Part shown: positions 17,601-28,054 of the stretch, in pieces
Layout: each line of letters starts with the position of its first letter
Position numbering within the stretch: position 1 is the first letter of the stretch
Source of the DNA: Diaphorobacter limosus
Lineage (GTDB): Bacteria > Pseudomonadota > Gammaproteobacteria > Burkholderiales > Burkholderiaceae_C
Reading direction: 5' to 3'
DNA length: 64,000 nucleotides
Assembly: GCF_033100095.1 (NCBI RefSeq)
Contig: NZ_CP136921.1
Coordinates: 466,501-530,500, forward strand
Notes under the pieces: model-generated
Database searches by the model: none
The model's input: only the letters and a program-made list of their open reading frames with translations
Told to the model about the DNA's origin: nothing
Program-made: the position numbers and the translations under genes

Positions 17601-19706
17601 TCAGGCTCTAAAGATGTCTACCTTGGTCTCCAAACACTTGCGCAGACTCATATCCATAGCGCCTATCTCGAACCAGCTGCTAGGTCGTTGGTAGAAGTCC
17701 AGACCCCGACCGATCTTGATGACCCAGCCGTTGTCGAGTCGAATCTCTCTGTCATGCAGATTGGGGTTGACATTGATTTCCAGCTCTACGTCCTGCTCCA
17801 GCAGGCTTTGGCGCAGCTGATCAAGCTTGTCGTTCATGTCGGCCAACGGCGTGGTGTCGTCGAAGCTAGTCATCAGCGAGATCTTGCGCAATGTTCCTGC
17901 TTTCAAAACAGCCTCACAGAACCGTACAAAATTCTGGATCTGATGAGGCAAACGGATATAGGGATCTTCTACCTGAACCGTTTTCGCGCCCTGCAGGTAC
18001 GGCCCCATGATGGACTCGTAGGTGTGACCCGTGTCGCCGTACAGGATGGTGAAGTGCTGTTCGGCAGGCGCCGGTTCTAGCGCAGCTTGCGCTGGCGCCG
18101 GTGTTGTAACTACGGCCGCAAACTCTGCCAGCTCGGCTGGCTTCGTGAGCGTCACATCAAGGGCCGTGCCATGCGATTCCCCCAGGTCCAGAGCGCCCGC
18201 CTCTGAAGGGCTCAGCGATGTCCTGGCGGGTTGCTGCGTAGCACTCGCATCCTTCGACTCGGGGCAGAACACGACAACCTCAGTGCCATCCGTGCGTTGG
18301 TAGGAAAGATTGATCTGAGCAAACTCGTCGTCAGGCTTGCGCTTGTTCATCTGCTCTTTCACCCGCCGCCTGCATTCCACCGCATAGGCCACGTATTCCT
18401 CGAACTCTTCGTCCGTGGCCGTGCCCGATGGGTGCAGGATTTTGAGGAAGGCGCACACCGTCTTTTTGATGCCTTTTTCATCCCGACCTTCGACCGACTT
18501 GCCCAGGCGAATGCGTTTAGTGACTTCCTCGTACCGGTTCGTGTGTTTGAACTGGTGGTGGAACGCCTCGGCCAAATAGTCAGTGATGAATCCGTAGTTG
18601 TTGGTCAGAAATGCACTGCTGTTCTTGGGCATCTCCCAGCCAGGGATATATGCGGCAAACCGGTCCATCACAGCCAGGTCAAACTCTGCTGGCAACGGCT
18701 GGAAAAGGTCATGCTTGACCGAGTTCACCACCTGGCTGATTGACAGGTCAAAGTTGCCCACGAAGCTCAAGCTCGCATCGGCAATGACCTCGGCGCCACG
18801 GGAGAAGCGCCCATTGGCCATGAAGTCCTTCATGATCTGGATCGTGTCGGGATCCTTGACCTTGATGCCACCCACCTCGTCAAACGCAACCGTATCCCAG
18901 AACCCCACCAGGCCCACCTTACGACGGGCATTGTTGTAGAAGAGGGTGGATTTCGTGGCCTGACCGCCAGAAATGAGCGTCGCGTACGGCGAAAACTCGC
19001 TGAAGAAGTACGATTTTCCGGTGCCGCGAGGCCCCAGCTCGATGTAGTTATAGTTCGGCTCGACCAGGGCGGCCAGGCGAGCGATGAAGTGCATCTGCAC
19101 CCGCTTCGAGAGTTTCTCAGGCTCCAGCCCGACCGTGCGCAAAATGATGGTCACCCACTCATCACGGGTGAAATGCTTGCGCCCTTCGCAGTAGCGCTCA
19201 AAGTCAAACCGACTGATCTGGATGGGCCGCATGTCTTCCACGTGGAAGGCGTAGTCATCCTCTTCAATCGGGTTATGCGCCAGCGTGACCTCGGCCCAGA
19301 TGCCGCCTTCGAGCAAGCGGTCGTTGTCCCGGTAAAACTTCTCGCCGATCGCGATGCGCTGCGAGTTGAAGTTCTCCAGCGACGCCCAGTGTCGCTTCTC
19401 CTTCTCGACGTACCGCACATGAATCTTGTCGATAAAGCGGTGCTTACCTTTGGTCGCCACTTTGGACTGCGCAGCGTTGGCCTCGTCGGGCTTGACGTAG
19501 TTGTCCTGCAGGCTCGCGATCACCGCCTCCATGCCGGAATCCATTTCCGCCTGGTCATCGCTCGCACAGAAGCGGGCCAGCAAGAACTCCAACACGAAGG
19601 TGGGCACGTTCGTGCCCTTCTTGATGCGGTGCAACAGGTCCTTTCTGAGCACCTTGCCGTCAAAGGCATCGATCAGTTTTCGGTCGAGTTCGTTCATGGT
19701 TTTCAT
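17601..19706 (-). CDS. brxL: BREX protein BrxL (Lon-like AAA+ ATPase)
   Basis: This 701-residue protein belongs to the BREX BrxL family, hexameric DNA-binding AAA+ proteins required for phage exclusion in type 1 BREX. It has an N-terminal region (MNELDRKLIDAFDGKVLRKDL), Walker A GPRGTGKS (residues 225-232), Walker B TVAFDEVGG (about 273-280) and a C-terminal Lon-protease-like domain. The linker around 480-560 is rich in Ala/Pro and is less conserved. It overlaps pglZ by four bases (ATGA) and is the last gene of the operon. Confidence 0.93.
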   Translation of the reverse strand: MKTMNELDRKLIDAFDGKVLRKDLLHRIKKGTNVPTFVLEFLLARFCASDDQAEMDSGMEAVIASLQDNYVKPDEANAAQSKVATKGKHRFIDKIHVRYVEKEKRHWASLENFNSQRIAIGEKFYRDNDRLLEGGIWAEVTLAHNPIEEDDYAFHVEDMRPIQISRFDFERYCEGRKHFTRDEWVTIILRTVGLEPEKLSKRVQMHFIARLAALVEPNYNYIELGPRGTGKSYFFSEFSPYATLISGGQATKSTLFYNNARRKVGLVGFWDTVAFDEVGGIKVKDPDTIQIMKDFMANGRFSRGAEVIADASLSFVGNFDLSISQVVNSVKHDLFQPLPAEFDLAVMDRFAAYIPGWEMPKNSSAFLTNNYGFITDYLAEAFHHQFKHTNRYEEVTKRIRLGKSVEGRDEKGIKKTVCAFLKILHPSGTATDEEFEEYVAYAVECRRRVKEQMNKRKPDDEFAQINLSYQRTDGTEVVVFCPESKDASATQQPARTSLSPSEAGALDLGESHGTALDVTLTKPAELAEFAAVVTTPAPAQAALEPAPAEQHFTILYGDTGHTYESIMGPYLQGAKTVQVEDPYIRLPHQIQNFVRFCEAVLKAGTLRKISLMTSFDDTTPLADMNDKLDQLRQSLLEQDVELEINVNPNLHDREIRLDNGWVIKIGRGLDFYQRPSSWFEIGAMDMSLRKCLETKVDIFRA

Positions 19707-22225
19707 ACCGCGTAGTTGGTCGCCAAATCCAGTTGCGCGTAGATCTCAAAGGTGGATGGATTCAAGGCCTTGAGCTTGAACTTACCCTCAAAGTCCATGT
19801 GCATTTTCACGGTGACCTGGACCTTCTCCCCGGGCTTCAGCGTCAAGGTGCCTGTTGCCGGATTCACCGCACCACCCGCCTTGGCTTCACCGACCACGTC
19901 TCCCTGCGGGTCGTGCGCCTCCAGCAGGACTTCGAAGCCGCTGTCCACCGAGAACATGTCTGCGGTGTCCACGCTCAACTCGATTACCGGTACACGGGTC
20001 GTGATGGCCTTTGCACCGTTTCGGTAGGTCATGGAGATGGTCGCCTGGTGCACGCTGGGCTGCGTGCTGACCTTCAATTGCATGCTGATCACAGGCACCA
20101 CGCATTCCTGCAGTGAAAGCCCGCCATGAAAATACAGTAGGCCAGCTCGGTAAGCAGCCAAGCTAGTCGGCATAGTGATCTTGGCGAAATCTCCGCGAAT
20201 GCCCATCCGTTCCGCGGGCACCACCAGGTGGTTACCGTCGCCAGCACCATCTCCCAGCGCGCAGCGGTCGTGCACTGGCAGCCAGTTGCCCACTGGCTTT
20301 GGGCACACATCGCCCGCGCCAGCGTGCGTATTCATGAAAAAACCATGATCGGTGGCGATCACCACCTCGTTGAACCCGCGCTTTTTGAGCAGATTGATCG
20401 CCACCCGAATACGCTTGAGCGCATGGGTGATTTCACCGGGCGCCGTGTCGGGGTGATTCTCGAAATGGCTGTCGATTTCAACCGCACGCAATACCAACAG
20501 ATCCGCATCGGCTGAGAAATTCGCCCGCCCACGCACAAAGTCTTCCAGGCGAACCTCTTCAAAGCGCTGCCCATAGCGTTGCTTGAGCACGTTCATCCGC
20601 TGCGTCACCGTCTCCACCACCTGATCACCCAGCATGGGCACCAGGCTTTGCGCGTTGTTGCTCAAGCGCAGTTGCGCCCCCGCACCGGGCAGCAGACTGG
20701 CCATGCCCACAGGCGTCACGCTGGGTAGTTGCGCCAGGGCAGCTTGTAGGTGGACCTGTCCGTCCTCCGCCAGTTGCCGCTCCAGCGCGACGCCCAGTTC
20801 ATAGCGTAAAGCATCGATCATCAAGAACGCCACCTTATGGCCGTTCTTTTGCAGCTTGGGGGCCACCACCCGGTCAAACACATCGGAGTTGGCCAAGTAG
20901 CCAGCCAATGGCCAGCCGCTTTTTTCTACGTGGCGAACGAAGATTTGCTGCACTTTCTCAACCAGCTTGCCGTACTGCTTGCGCACCTGGTGCTTTACTG
21001 GCGCCATCAGGCCGTTCGCGTCCTGCCAGTCGTAGTCGCTCACAGCCTGCTCAAACTCCCGGTGCAGGCGATCAACCTCGCGCAGACTGCTGGTGTAGAA
21101 CACAAGCAGCGCTTCGGCGTTGCGTGCGTTATCGGCCAGTTGCCGGTCCATGTCTTCGCAGGTTTGGATGAGCTCGACCGCCGCGCGGATTAAATCCCAC
21201 TGTGCGCGGCTTTCACCCTTGCCCGTCCACACTGACCTTTGGTGCTGCTCGAGAATGCTGCGGCTGCGATCCATGTTATCGCGCAAGACACCGTCGATGG
21301 CCGTTGCCAGGAACGTTCTCTCTTCAAACGGAAAGGTATCGCGCGTTCCCAAGTCGGCCCAGCCCTCGAAAAGCTTCTCCAACTTGAGGTCTGCTTCAAT
21401 TCCCTCTGCATTCTCGATATAGATGCTTTGTGTGCGGCGATCATTGCGCAGCCGATCACACAAGTCGTCGATCAAGGGCTGGCTGTTGACTTCCGCCCTG
21501 GGAACATCGGCCAGCGCATCAGGCAGTGAACCAGGCAGATCAAACGTGAACTCGCTGAAAAGCACAAAGCGCCACAGTTCAGCCGAGACCGAGTCCCATT
21601 TTTTGCCGCGGGTTTTCAAGTTCAGGCCAATGCTGTTTTTAAGCAGGTCCTTCACTTCGGTCACCCAGGCTTCGCTACCGTTCAGCGCAGCCACCTGCGC
21701 AGCATTCGGGGCCAAAAGTGCAAACAAAATGTCGCGCGCAGAATCCACGTGCAGCAGCGCGCGCAGATTGGGCCACCCCAAACCACCACCCACCGCATCC
21801 ACCACGGCAAAGGCAGGGTTCGCGTCTTGCGCGAACACCGCCCGAATAGCCGATACGTGGTCGGGCTTGGCTTTCAGACACAAGCTCTCATAGCTGTCAC
21901 CGTCCCCCTCGGGGAACACCAGGCCCGCCGCTGCAACAGGCGAGAACGGGTTGGCCTGTTTCTCTTCCTCCGTTTCAGGTGCCTTGGTCGGTACGTAGAC
22001 CAACAGACCCTGCAACTGCTGCGCCACCACATCGCGCAGGCCCTGCATGGCCCGCAAGCGGCTTTCGATGCTGTTGGCGGTGGCGTCTACCACCACCAGC
22101 TTGTCGCCAGCCATGTGGGCACACACCTCACGGTATCGCTGCTCGGGGTCGTACACCACCAAGGCGCCGGCCTTTTGCACCCGTGGGCGCAACACCTGGT
22201 TCTGGATGAAGTCTGCAATGCTCAT
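19703..22225 (-). CDS. pglZ: BREX alkaline-phosphatase-superfamily protein PglZ
   Basis: This 840-residue protein starts MSIADFIQNQVLRPR. The PglZ domain has the metal-binding segments FLMIDALRYELG (about residue 470) and VVIATDHGFFMN (about residue 625). An N-terminal BrxZ-type region (VVYDPEQRYREVC) and a C-terminal beta-rich domain complete it. PglZ is one of two genes present in nearly all BREX systems and has nuclease/phosphodiesterase-like architecture. The start at 22225 is chosen because the longer frame to 22297 overlaps the preceding gene. It lies 12 bases after that gene's stop. Confidence 0.94.
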   Translation of the reverse strand: MSIADFIQNQVLRPRVQKAGALVVYDPEQRYREVCAHMAGDKLVVVDATANSIESRLRAMQGLRDVVAQQLQGLLVYVPTKAPETEEEKQANPFSPVAAAGLVFPEGDGDSYESLCLKAKPDHVSAIRAVFAQDANPAFAVVDAVGGGLGWPNLRALLHVDSARDILFALLAPNAAQVAALNGSEAWVTEVKDLLKNSIGLNLKTRGKKWDSVSAELWRFVLFSEFTFDLPGSLPDALADVPRAEVNSQPLIDDLCDRLRNDRRTQSIYIENAEGIEADLKLEKLFEGWADLGTRDTFPFEERTFLATAIDGVLRDNMDRSRSILEQHQRSVWTGKGESRAQWDLIRAAVELIQTCEDMDRQLADNARNAEALLVFYTSSLREVDRLHREFEQAVSDYDWQDANGLMAPVKHQVRKQYGKLVEKVQQIFVRHVEKSGWPLAGYLANSDVFDRVVAPKLQKNGHKVAFLMIDALRYELGVALERQLAEDGQVHLQAALAQLPSVTPVGMASLLPGAGAQLRLSNNAQSLVPMLGDQVVETVTQRMNVLKQRYGQRFEEVRLEDFVRGRANFSADADLLVLRAVEIDSHFENHPDTAPGEITHALKRIRVAINLLKKRGFNEVVIATDHGFFMNTHAGAGDVCPKPVGNWLPVHDRCALGDGAGDGNHLVVPAERMGIRGDFAKITMPTSLAAYRAGLLYFHGGLSLQECVVPVISMQLKVSTQPSVHQATISMTYRNGAKAITTRVPVIELSVDTADMFSVDSGFEVLLEAHDPQGDVVGEAKAGGAVNPATGTLTLKPGEKVQVTVKMHMDFEGKFKLKALNPSTFEIYAQLDLATNYAV

Positions 22226-22236
22226 TCGGGGGACTC

Positions 22237-23844
22237 TCAGAAATTCAAGTGCTTGCCGCAGTGACCGACCACCAGCTTCTTCTCGCTCGGCAGCCACTCG
22301 AAGTGGATGCGCAGCGTTTCGGCCTTGCTGTCTTTCACACCGTGCTTGAGGTGTTTCTCCATGACGAAGTCCCGGCCCCGGTAGTTGAAGGTGCGCAGCT
22401 TTTTGCCTTCGTTGCTCAACGAGTCCGATTCGTTGGCCGCGAAAGCGTTTTGCCCGAACACCCCCTTGGCATGTTGATCGCCTTTGCCATCCATCAAGGC
22501 GGCCCAGTATTCGGTGGCGAGGGTGTGCAGCAGTTCGCAGGCTTTGTCGGCCAGCTTGAATCCATTGCGGTCCGAATCTTTCGCCGATGCCAGGGCGCTC
22601 TCCAGAAACACCAACCGGTCTGGATACAGGGTGGCCATCAAATCCACCACCTTTTGCAGCGTTGGCTTGGCACTGACCAGGGCCACCATCTTTTCGCGCA
22701 GCGGCTCCAAGACCTCCATGGACCCATCCTGTCCGTCGTCTGCCTGCAGACCGCTCAGGGTTTGCTTCAGGTTGAAGATGTCTGCCCTGAGGTCTCGAGC
22801 CTCTTCTTCCTTGGCCTCAAAGTCCGCTCGCGCCTGTTTCAGGTCCGCGTCTTTGATCAACAGCTCTTGATCAGCAGCCCGCAACAGCTCAACGTATTCG
22901 GCCAGTTCGCCTGCGTGGGCGCTGCCCTTGGCTTTCTCCAACAAGGCCGTGACCCGACCGTGCAAGATCGCCTGGTCCACCTTGGCCGGCGAAATATGCC
23001 GCCACGACGCCGGCAAGTTGGTGCGGTGGGTGATGGCCGCTAACACCTCCGACTCCAGCGACTTGCCCCCCCCCAACAGCTCGGCAATGGCTTCTGGGCG
23101 CAGCAGCACGGTTTCACAGAAGCGATCCTTGCTGCCGCGGCGCACTGGGAACACGATGTTCACCGCGCCACCAAACGCCATGTGTCGCCGGCCCACTTCC
23201 TCCTCAAGGGCAAAGGTATCCACGCCGCTGGGAACGGTCACCACTTCTGCCAAGCCCGTCAACACCGAGCGAAGTCGTTCCGGCTCAACCGGGTACACGC
23301 CCTCCCGAGAGCAGCTGACCAACACCAGCGGGTAACTCCGAGCCTCTCGCTCCACCTCGTGCAGAAAAGCCTTCGCGCTGTGTTCGTCCAAGGTCTTGAC
23401 CACCAAACCAGGCGTTTCCGCGGAGGGTCTGCAGGCCTTGATGAGCTGCTCCACCAGCTTGGGGCGCGTCACCTGAATGGGCGCCGTCACCCTGGCGCTG
23501 ACTTCTTCTGTCTTCAGCAACAGCGAGCACTCCACGGGCTTACCCGCGGCCTCCTGGCGCAGCCCCACCTCGGTGATCCATTTGCGACCTGACACCGTGT
23601 CATCCCGGTGGCTCAGCTGCGCACTGAACAGGTACGGGTAGGTCAGCCCTTCCGCCAGATTGCCGGTGGTGTTGGAGGTCAGGGAGCTGCCATCGCGGAG
23701 CTTCAACTCGCGGATGCCATTGGCAAGGCGGTCACCATCCACAAAGCTCTTGGCACGCTGGCCCACCCACTTGGCAATGAACTGGATGATCTCAGCAGGC
23801 CCTCCCGCTGGTTCAAACCAAAAGCTGTTTGCGTAAATCAACAT
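22237..23844 (-). CDS. BREX-associated protein of unknown function, 535 residues
   Basis: I do not recognise a named family. The protein begins MLIYANSFWFEPAGGPAEIIQFI. The N-terminal half is mixed alpha/beta with no nucleotide-binding motif that I can see. A coiled coil lies around residues 325-370 (DADLKQARADFEAKEEEARDLRADI). The C-terminus RIHFEWLPSEKKLVVGHCGKHL resembles a small DNA- or peptide-binding beta fold with Cys and His at the end. A good GGAGG box precedes the ATG at 23844. It sits between the DUF262 gene and pglZ in a tight same-strand operon, so a role in BREX is likely by context only. Confidence 0.75.
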   Translation of the reverse strand: MLIYANSFWFEPAGGPAEIIQFIAKWVGQRAKSFVDGDRLANGIRELKLRDGSSLTSNTTGNLAEGLTYPYLFSAQLSHRDDTVSGRKWITEVGLRQEAAGKPVECSLLLKTEEVSARVTAPIQVTRPKLVEQLIKACRPSAETPGLVVKTLDEHSAKAFLHEVEREARSYPLVLVSCSREGVYPVEPERLRSVLTGLAEVVTVPSGVDTFALEEEVGRRHMAFGGAVNIVFPVRRGSKDRFCETVLLRPEAIAELLGGGKSLESEVLAAITHRTNLPASWRHISPAKVDQAILHGRVTALLEKAKGSAHAGELAEYVELLRAADQELLIKDADLKQARADFEAKEEEARDLRADIFNLKQTLSGLQADDGQDGSMEVLEPLREKMVALVSAKPTLQKVVDLMATLYPDRLVFLESALASAKDSDRNGFKLADKACELLHTLATEYWAALMDGKGDQHAKGVFGQNAFAANESDSLSNEGKKLRTFNYRGRDFVMEKHLKHGVKDSKAETLRIHFEWLPSEKKLVVGHCGKHLNF

Positions 23845-23877
23845 GTTGTGTTTTCCTCCCTCAAAGGCAAGCCGACT

Positions 23878-25722
23878 TCAAGACGCATCCGGAGTGGATT
23901 GGCTGCGCCAGACCTCGTCCAGCTGCGGTGTTTCACCCGCGACCAGCTTGTTCATCGCCGCCACCACACAGGCTGCTCTGCTTTGCAGGAACCGGTCGAA
24001 GTCCTGCTTCAACTTTGTTGCCAGTTCATTGCCCGACAGGCCGGCGTAGTGCGCCTTGGACAGATGGTCGAATGAAATCAAGTGCGAGCGCAGACGCTCT
24101 TTGACCGTCGCCGCATCGGCAGCGGCCACCCGCTCGTTCAAGTACTCCAGGGGATCCTTTCGGCCAATGATCCGGTTGGTCTTCCAGGTGATCAGAGCGC
24201 AGTTCAGGGCCAGGTAGCTCTCGATCCCAGCCTCAGACAACAAGGCATCTGGGAAGACGTGGTGGTACTCCCGCTTCTGGATGCTGTCGTAGGTGGCCGT
24301 GCGGTTGTCCGCAAAGTCGTTGGCACCCAGGTACAGCGAAACCGCCAAGATCGCTCGTGCTTCGATGCCCGCCGCCTTGGGCCAGCGAGCCGCCAGCAAA
24401 GAGTCCACATCGGCCAGCGGGCTCTCAGTGCGGTTCAGCACGGGCACCGTTGGCAGGTCGGAGTCGTCAAAGGTCCGCTTCACCAGCAAGGCCTTGAGGG
24501 CCTTGAAATCGGCGTAGGCCCGCGACGCAGCGGAGTTTTCGTACCGGTCGGAGAAGAAGGACGACCACAGGTAGCGCTTGAGCAGCTTTTCGGCTTTGGC
24601 CAAAAAGTCACCGTTTTCTGGGATCAGCTCATACGCCGCCGCGATCACCGCCAGCACGGCGTTGGTGGGCAGCCGAGCTTCGTCAAAAATGCGCTCTCCC
24701 TCCAAAAAGCTGGCCATCCGATCCAGACCGCGTTCCAGCTTGGGCCAGTTGTCCAACAGCGCACGCTTGTCCATTTCCACCATGCCGCGGGCATTGGGCA
24801 GCTTCTCCTGCAGCAACGCCGACGTGGCGAGGATCAGGTCAGACACATCGCCATACCGCGACGCCTTCGGGTGCTTGGTCACCAAGGCGGTTTCCAGGTC
24901 GTGCAGAGACCGCCCGGCCACACTTTCCACCTCGGCCACGATGATGTCGTAGAGCGACAGCGGCTTGCTGTTGGTGTTCATGTTGATGAACACCTGCAGC
25001 GCCACGTCCTTGCTGGTGTCCGACGGCAGTGACAGGTACGGCAAGTTGAAGTGAGTGACCCTCTCGCGGAGGGTGGTGATCTCCGCCTTGATCTTGTCGC
25101 GCATGGCCGTGTAGGCCTTGTACTTGGCGAGCGCATCCGGGTCCGTGTCCGACGGCTCCAGTGGCTTGGTCGCCTGCGTTAACCACGTATCGATCTCAGA
25201 AGACAGGTCGCCAGGCCGCAGCAGGTGCACCGGCAACAAGCCCCGCTCCAAGCACTTGGCAGGTTCATCGGCCCATCGCGGCATCCGCAACTGGTGTTTG
25301 TTGGTCCACCGGGGGACGCAACGCACCTCGGCGTCCGCGTCCTTGTTCTGCTGGGTGCGATCGAACTGCGGCAGGTAGACATAGAAGGTCTCCCACTCGT
25401 AGTTGTTGTGCATGGACCGCCAAAAAGCGGTCAGGCGCTGCTGGCCGTCTAGCAAGTGTTGGGTGACCGTGCCGGCCGAGGCGGGCTCTGCGCTGACGAT
25501 GTAGCGCGATTCGAACTTTTCAACACCAGCCACTTCCAGGGCAAGCGTGACGCCCACCGGCAGGTTGCTGATGACCGTGTTCAAAAAGCTCGTGATGCGC
25601 CCGCGGTCCCAGGCCTCGAAGCGCTGAAACCGGGGCAGCTTGATCATGCCCTGCTGAATGTGCTGGAACCACACGCCCAATGTCCGGTCTTGCGCCCGGC
25701 TCGACTGTTGCATCACGCTCAT
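23878..25722 (-). CDS. DUF262/DUF1524 protein (GmrSD/BrxU-like restriction enzyme)
   Basis: This 614-residue protein has an N-terminal DUF262 domain with the DGQQRLTAFW signature (about residue 90), a ParB-like NTP-using fold. Its C-terminal region resembles the DUF1524 HNH nuclease (REYHHVFPDALL, then NCALITWKTNRIIG, about residues 485-525). GmrSD/BrxU enzymes are type IV restriction enzymes that cut modified phage DNA and are often embedded in BREX loci, complementing BREX against phages with modified bases. It overlaps the pglX 3' part by four bases (ATGA), so it is part of the BREX operon. Confidence 0.85.
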   Translation of the reverse strand: MSVMQQSSRAQDRTLGVWFQHIQQGMIKLPRFQRFEAWDRGRITSFLNTVISNLPVGVTLALEVAGVEKFESRYIVSAEPASAGTVTQHLLDGQQRLTAFWRSMHNNYEWETFYVYLPQFDRTQQNKDADAEVRCVPRWTNKHQLRMPRWADEPAKCLERGLLPVHLLRPGDLSSEIDTWLTQATKPLEPSDTDPDALAKYKAYTAMRDKIKAEITTLRERVTHFNLPYLSLPSDTSKDVALQVFINMNTNSKPLSLYDIIVAEVESVAGRSLHDLETALVTKHPKASRYGDVSDLILATSALLQEKLPNARGMVEMDKRALLDNWPKLERGLDRMASFLEGERIFDEARLPTNAVLAVIAAAYELIPENGDFLAKAEKLLKRYLWSSFFSDRYENSAASRAYADFKALKALLVKRTFDDSDLPTVPVLNRTESPLADVDSLLAARWPKAAGIEARAILAVSLYLGANDFADNRTATYDSIQKREYHHVFPDALLSEAGIESYLALNCALITWKTNRIIGRKDPLEYLNERVAAADAATVKERLRSHLISFDHLSKAHYAGLSGNELATKLKQDFDRFLQSRAACVVAAMNKLVAGETPQLDEVWRSQSTPDAS

Positions 25723-27671
25723 TCAGCATCCTCCTTCTTCTTTCTGCCTCTGGCTTTTTGGGGTGCAGCCTCAGGCTCCACATACAAATCCTCCAGGCCA
25801 TGCGCGATCGCCAGGGACTTGTCGGTCTTGCACTTCTCGCGCACACGCTCGGGCCAGTAGTTCATGGCCAGGTGCGCCCAGTCATAGTCGCCCTTCTGCA
25901 GCTTGGCCCAGGTGTCTTTCAGCAGCTTTTGCCAGGGCTTGTGACGGAACAGCGGCCACAGCGGGGCCGCGGTGATCTGGACGCCGTCGTCGTGGTTGGG
26001 GCGGTATTTGGGAGCGATGGCTTGGAGCTGGTCACGCAGGTCGATCAGTTCGGCTTCCAGGCTCGAGACGGTTTCCAGGCGTTTTTCTTCGTCGCGGCTA
26101 CGAGCGCTGCCCTTGACCCTCAGCGCAGCGGCTTCTTTCACCACATCAGCGAGCTTGGGCTCGACGAAGTCGTTGATGGCGGTGTACAGCGTCTGGCTGG
26201 TGAGGCTGGGGTAGTACAGCCACAGGGTGTAGCTGCCAGAGGCGGCGGCCAGGGGCCAGTAGATGGGCGCCTTGCGGCGGCTCTTGGAATAGCGCTGCAG
26301 ATGGAAGGAGAAGAAGTCCTTTTGCAGCCAGCGGCGCATATTAGCCGGCACCGGCATGTCCACCCGCTCCAGCACACGCTCGGCGATGCGTGCCAAGTCG
26401 TGCGCATGACCAGGGTCATCCACCAGGATGCCGGAATGTGCATGGAAGGGTGCGTCGCCGTCGGGCAACATGCCAGGGCTCTTAGCCGGTAGCGGGTCAA
26501 AGGGCTCGGGTTCGGGGGCGGACACCCTTTCACCAGTTGCCAATCGCCAGTCAAAGTGGCCAAAGGCCACTCCGACGGCCCAGCTCAATAATCCGGCCGT
26601 CTGGTCGATGAGTGCGGCGTTCTCTTCGTCCTCACCTTCATCGTCTGGGTCTGCGTCTGATTCTTCATCCTCCGTGCGGGCCGCAGCATGGCTTGCCTGC
26701 ACCGGAGTGCGATCCTCGTCGCTAAACCCGTAGAGGTCAAAGGCGATGGCATCGATCTCGGCCTGGATGCGGCCCAAATCGGCTTCGATAGCGAGCGGAT
26801 CGAAGCTACCCAGACGGTCGCGTAAGGCTGCTGGCAAGTGGAACGCGTGAGAGCTTTCCTGGATGCCATCGAGAGTTAACTTTTGCTTCCACGCGAGACA
26901 AGCTAATTCAGCTAGACGCTCAGCAACTTCAGCATCCATGTCAGGGGCTGGTGTGGACTTGATGATCCCAACTTCATATGAGTTAGCGACGCCACCAGCC
27001 TGCGACTTATCTGCGGCAGCCAGTTGAACTTCGATAAGCGAACGGCACGGCTTGGATGAAAGGATTGCCAATACAGCAGAGATGTCTTTTCTACTTCCGC
27101 CCTCAATAAAAGCACTCAAGCCTTTTTCAGAAAATACGCAGCCCGAAGGGAGGAATCGTGGTGAGAACTCACTTTTCGTTCGTCGAGTCCAAGTAATTCC
27201 AGGCTTCAGGTAATCACTCTCCCTGTGCAGAACCCAATTTGCAGAATCACCTAAGTAGGGATATTTTTTGAGAATTGCGGCCTCAAGTTCTGCTGCATTG
27301 TCTTTCCAATTAATCTGAAGATGAATATCTGAGTAGAAGGGTGAATAACGCCCCCCTTTTGCCAAGTTGATCCATTTGTCGCTCGGCTCCTGCAGTTCCC
27401 ACCACAATCGTAGAAATCGGAAATCGTCTTTTGTCGAGCATCCCACTTGTGCTTTCAAGCTATGCTCAGCGAAACTTCTGAATCGAGAAAACGCATCGCC
27501 AACACTTGGGTTCATCCAATAGGCAAAGACAGAGCTTGGAAGTGATCTGAAGGTAGATGCATCAACTGAGAATGCTCCAAAATCAGGTTTGCCAGACCTG
27601 AAGGAACAACAGAAATTTTTCAGAGTGCTCTCTTTGTCTGAGAACTCAAGTACGCGAATGAAATGTGTCAC
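25719..27671 (-). CDS. pglX: PglX C-terminal half, separate reading frame
   Basis: This 650-residue frame starts at a GTG overlapping the stop of the upstream pglX frame (GTGA). Its sequence continues the PglX family (THFIRVLEFSDKESTLK onward), covering the target-recognition and C-terminal regions; an acidic stretch (DEESDADPDDEGEDEEN) lies near residues 340-360. The upstream frame ends ..AAYVLEKQR. Adding one A in the AAA run before GGTGA would give ..EKQKVTHFIRVL in one protein of about 1411 residues. A single-base loss, real or a sequencing error, is more likely than a natural two-gene split. Confidence 0.8.
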   Translation of the reverse strand: MTHFIRVLEFSDKESTLKNFCCSFRSGKPDFGAFSVDASTFRSLPSSVFAYWMNPSVGDAFSRFRSFAEHSLKAQVGCSTKDDFRFLRLWWELQEPSDKWINLAKGGRYSPFYSDIHLQINWKDNAAELEAAILKKYPYLGDSANWVLHRESDYLKPGITWTRRTKSEFSPRFLPSGCVFSEKGLSAFIEGGSRKDISAVLAILSSKPCRSLIEVQLAAADKSQAGGVANSYEVGIIKSTPAPDMDAEVAERLAELACLAWKQKLTLDGIQESSHAFHLPAALRDRLGSFDPLAIEADLGRIQAEIDAIAFDLYGFSDEDRTPVQASHAAARTEDEESDADPDDEGEDEENAALIDQTAGLLSWAVGVAFGHFDWRLATGERVSAPEPEPFDPLPAKSPGMLPDGDAPFHAHSGILVDDPGHAHDLARIAERVLERVDMPVPANMRRWLQKDFFSFHLQRYSKSRRKAPIYWPLAAASGSYTLWLYYPSLTSQTLYTAINDFVEPKLADVVKEAAALRVKGSARSRDEEKRLETVSSLEAELIDLRDQLQAIAPKYRPNHDDGVQITAAPLWPLFRHKPWQKLLKDTWAKLQKGDYDWAHLAMNYWPERVREKCKTDKSLAIAHGLEDLYVEPEAAPQKARGRKKKEDAE

Positions 27672-28054
27672 CTTTGCTTCTCCAGAACGTATGCAGCCGC
27701 CTCGACGATGGCATCATCCATTACGTTGATCCCCAAATCGGCCATGACTTCTGGCTGTGCTACGCCTAAGACAATTTCCTCGCGCCACTTCAAAAAGCTA
27801 GGCAGGAAGAAGCAGGTTCGAGCGGTGATTGCACCTATACGACCACCTGCACGCAATAGCTCCAGCCCGCGCTCAACCATGATGGCCAAAAGGTCATTTT
27901 TACTGCGCGGATAGGCTTTGACCAGTTGATCCTTGGTGTTTGCAGCAAGCGCGCCAAACGGTGGGTTCATCACCACCACGTCGAACACCTCTCGGCACAG
28001 ATCGATGAGCCGCAATCCCAGCAAGGCGTCCTGCGCAAACAGTCTCCCTTGATA

